Assembly (NCBI GenBank): GCA_002363695.1
Contig: DEWO01000092.1
Location: forward strand, 1 to 6,199
From: Prevotella sp. UBA3208
GTDB lineage: Bacteria > Bacteroidota > Bacteroidia > Bacteroidales > Bacteroidaceae
Length of the DNA stretch: 6,199 bases
Reading direction: 5' to 3'
Under the pieces are notes generated by a model. It saw nothing but the letters and a program-made list of their open reading frames with translations, was not told where the DNA came from and searched no databases. This document shows, one piece after another, positions 5,704 to 6,199 of this stretch. The stretch's first letter is position 1. Each line of letters opens with the position of its first letter. Both the position numbers and the translations under genes were made by a program.

Positions 5704-6199
5704 ATGGCTGAATGGAATATAGAATATATCGCGGAGACGGACTCTACCAATCGCTGGCTGAAGGACTGGGCGGCTGCTGAGACAGGAAACCACCGGGGAC
5801 TGATTGAAAAGGTTGTCGTGGCCAACTACCAGACGGCGGGTCGTGGTTGTGCTACTAACAGCTGGGAGTCGGAACGGGGAAAAAACCTGCTATTCTCACT
5901 CTTCATTCATCCTTGGCTGCCAGGCAGGGAAGGCGGTTCAGCGAGGGAACCGCTGCCTGCCAGACGACAGTTCCACATCTCGATGGCCATCTCGCTGGCT
6001 GTCTGCGAGGCATTAGGGAAGTATATCGGTGACTTGAGCATCAAATGGCCTAACGACATCTATTGGCGCGATGGGAAGATTGCCGGCATACTGATAGAGC
6101 AGACCCTGAAAGGCGACTATATCAAGGACTGCATCATTGGCGTTGGGCTGAATGTCAACCAGCGCGTCTTCCGCAGCAATGCACCTAACCCGGTGTCGC
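5704..6199 (+). CDS. birA: Biotin--[acetyl-CoA-carboxylase] ligase, group I (no DNA-binding domain), 3' end outside window
   Basis: This enzyme activates biotin with ATP to biotinyl-5'-AMP and attaches it to the lysine of biotin-carrier proteins such as AccB. The window shows 165 codons, open at the edge. 'ETDSTN' occurs at residues 11-16, so the N-terminal winged-helix repressor domain of E. coli BirA is absent and the protein is a monofunctional group I ligase. Further motifs are the biotin-binding loop 'QTAGRGCATNSWESERGKNL' (43-62), 'KWPNDIYW' (114-121), 'DGKIAGILIE' (123-132, with Lys125 at the position of the conserved catalytic Lys) and 'GVGLNVN' (146-152). Two oddities are the loop residues C49-A50-T51 where E. 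coli has Arg-Arg-Gly, and an apparent 12-residue insertion (about 74-85) that coincides with a DNA palindrome. The ATG at 5704 fits the promoter; no Shine-Dalgarno sequence is seen. Missing: the last part of the catalytic domain and the C-terminal domain. Confidence 0.94.
   Translation, partial: MAEWNIEYIAETDSTNRWLKDWAAAETGNHRGLIEKVVVANYQTAGRGCATNSWESERGKNLLFSLFIHPWLPGREGGSAREPLPARRQFHISMAISLAVCEALGKYIGDLSIKWPNDIYWRDGKIAGILIEQTLKGDYIKDCIIGVGLNVNQRVFRSNAPNPVS
5917..5963 (+). repeat. Imperfect palindrome inside birA (candidate in-frame inserted element)
   Basis: CTGCCAGGCAG (5917-5927) pairs with CTGCCTGCCAG (5953-5963) at 10 of 11 positions. Inside it, CGGTTC (5934-5939) pairs perfectly with GAACCG (5947-5952) around a 7-nt loop, and the only break is a 6-nt bulge on the left arm (5928-5933). 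CTGCC is directly repeated at 5917 and 5953, exactly 36 bp (12 codons) apart. The peptide reads Leu-Pro at both ends (72-73 and 84-85). Removing one repeat period leaves 'HPWLPARRQFHIS', which follows the family layout. The palindrome is directly visible; its origin as an insertion is inference. Confidence 0.7.

Noticed and set aside
5616..5825. 69-residue minus-strand open frame overlapping the birA promoter and 5' end
   Set aside because: The sense strand carries a perfect promoter and the conserved BirA start with ETDSTN; the antisense peptide has no recognisable features.

Overview
The window looks like a chromosomal segment of a Bacteroidota bacterium, most likely Prevotella or a close Prevotellaceae relative. 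The evidence is a SusC/SusD outer-membrane pair, a Spi-type C10 cysteine protease with a Bacteroidota-style C-terminal tail, promoters of the TTTG / TAnnTTTG type, and A/T-rich leaders with no Shine-Dalgarno sequence. The genus is an inference.

Layout. Bases 1-1676 hold the C-terminal 557 or so residues of a SusC-family TonB-dependent transporter; its signal peptide and plug lie upstream of the window. After 24 bp comes a complete SusD/RagB lipoprotein (1701-3110), followed by a strong intrinsic terminator (3136-3171) that closes the susCD operon. The next stretch, to 3415, has no gene. It is filled by a degenerate palindromic repeat array with a 21-22 bp period, which runs directly into a promoter. 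That promoter drives a secreted C10 (streptopain/interpain-like) cysteine protease (3416-5056). The protease gene converges, with a 13-bp gap, on tadA (minus strand, 5070-5522; tRNA adenosine deaminase). A 181-bp divergent intergenic region with a promoter on each strand separates tadA from a 3'-truncated birA (5704-6199; biotin protein ligase without a DNA-binding domain).

How the genes relate. SusC and SusD form one outer-membrane uptake machine for a ligand that cannot be read from the sequence. The secreted protease has its own promoter. It could supply peptides to the transporter, but nothing in the sequence demonstrates a link. tadA and birA are housekeeping genes.

Most notable non-genic signals: (1) the array of TTGG-type cores spaced 21-23 bp (two helical turns) upstream of the protease, whose last well-formed unit supplies the -33 element; (2) a 47-nt imperfect palindrome inside birA that matches an apparent in-frame 12-codon insertion bounded by a short direct repeat; (3) a birA biotin-loop sequence that departs from the textbook GRGRRG motif; (4) an 8-bp tandem repeat plus a palindrome in the tadA leader.
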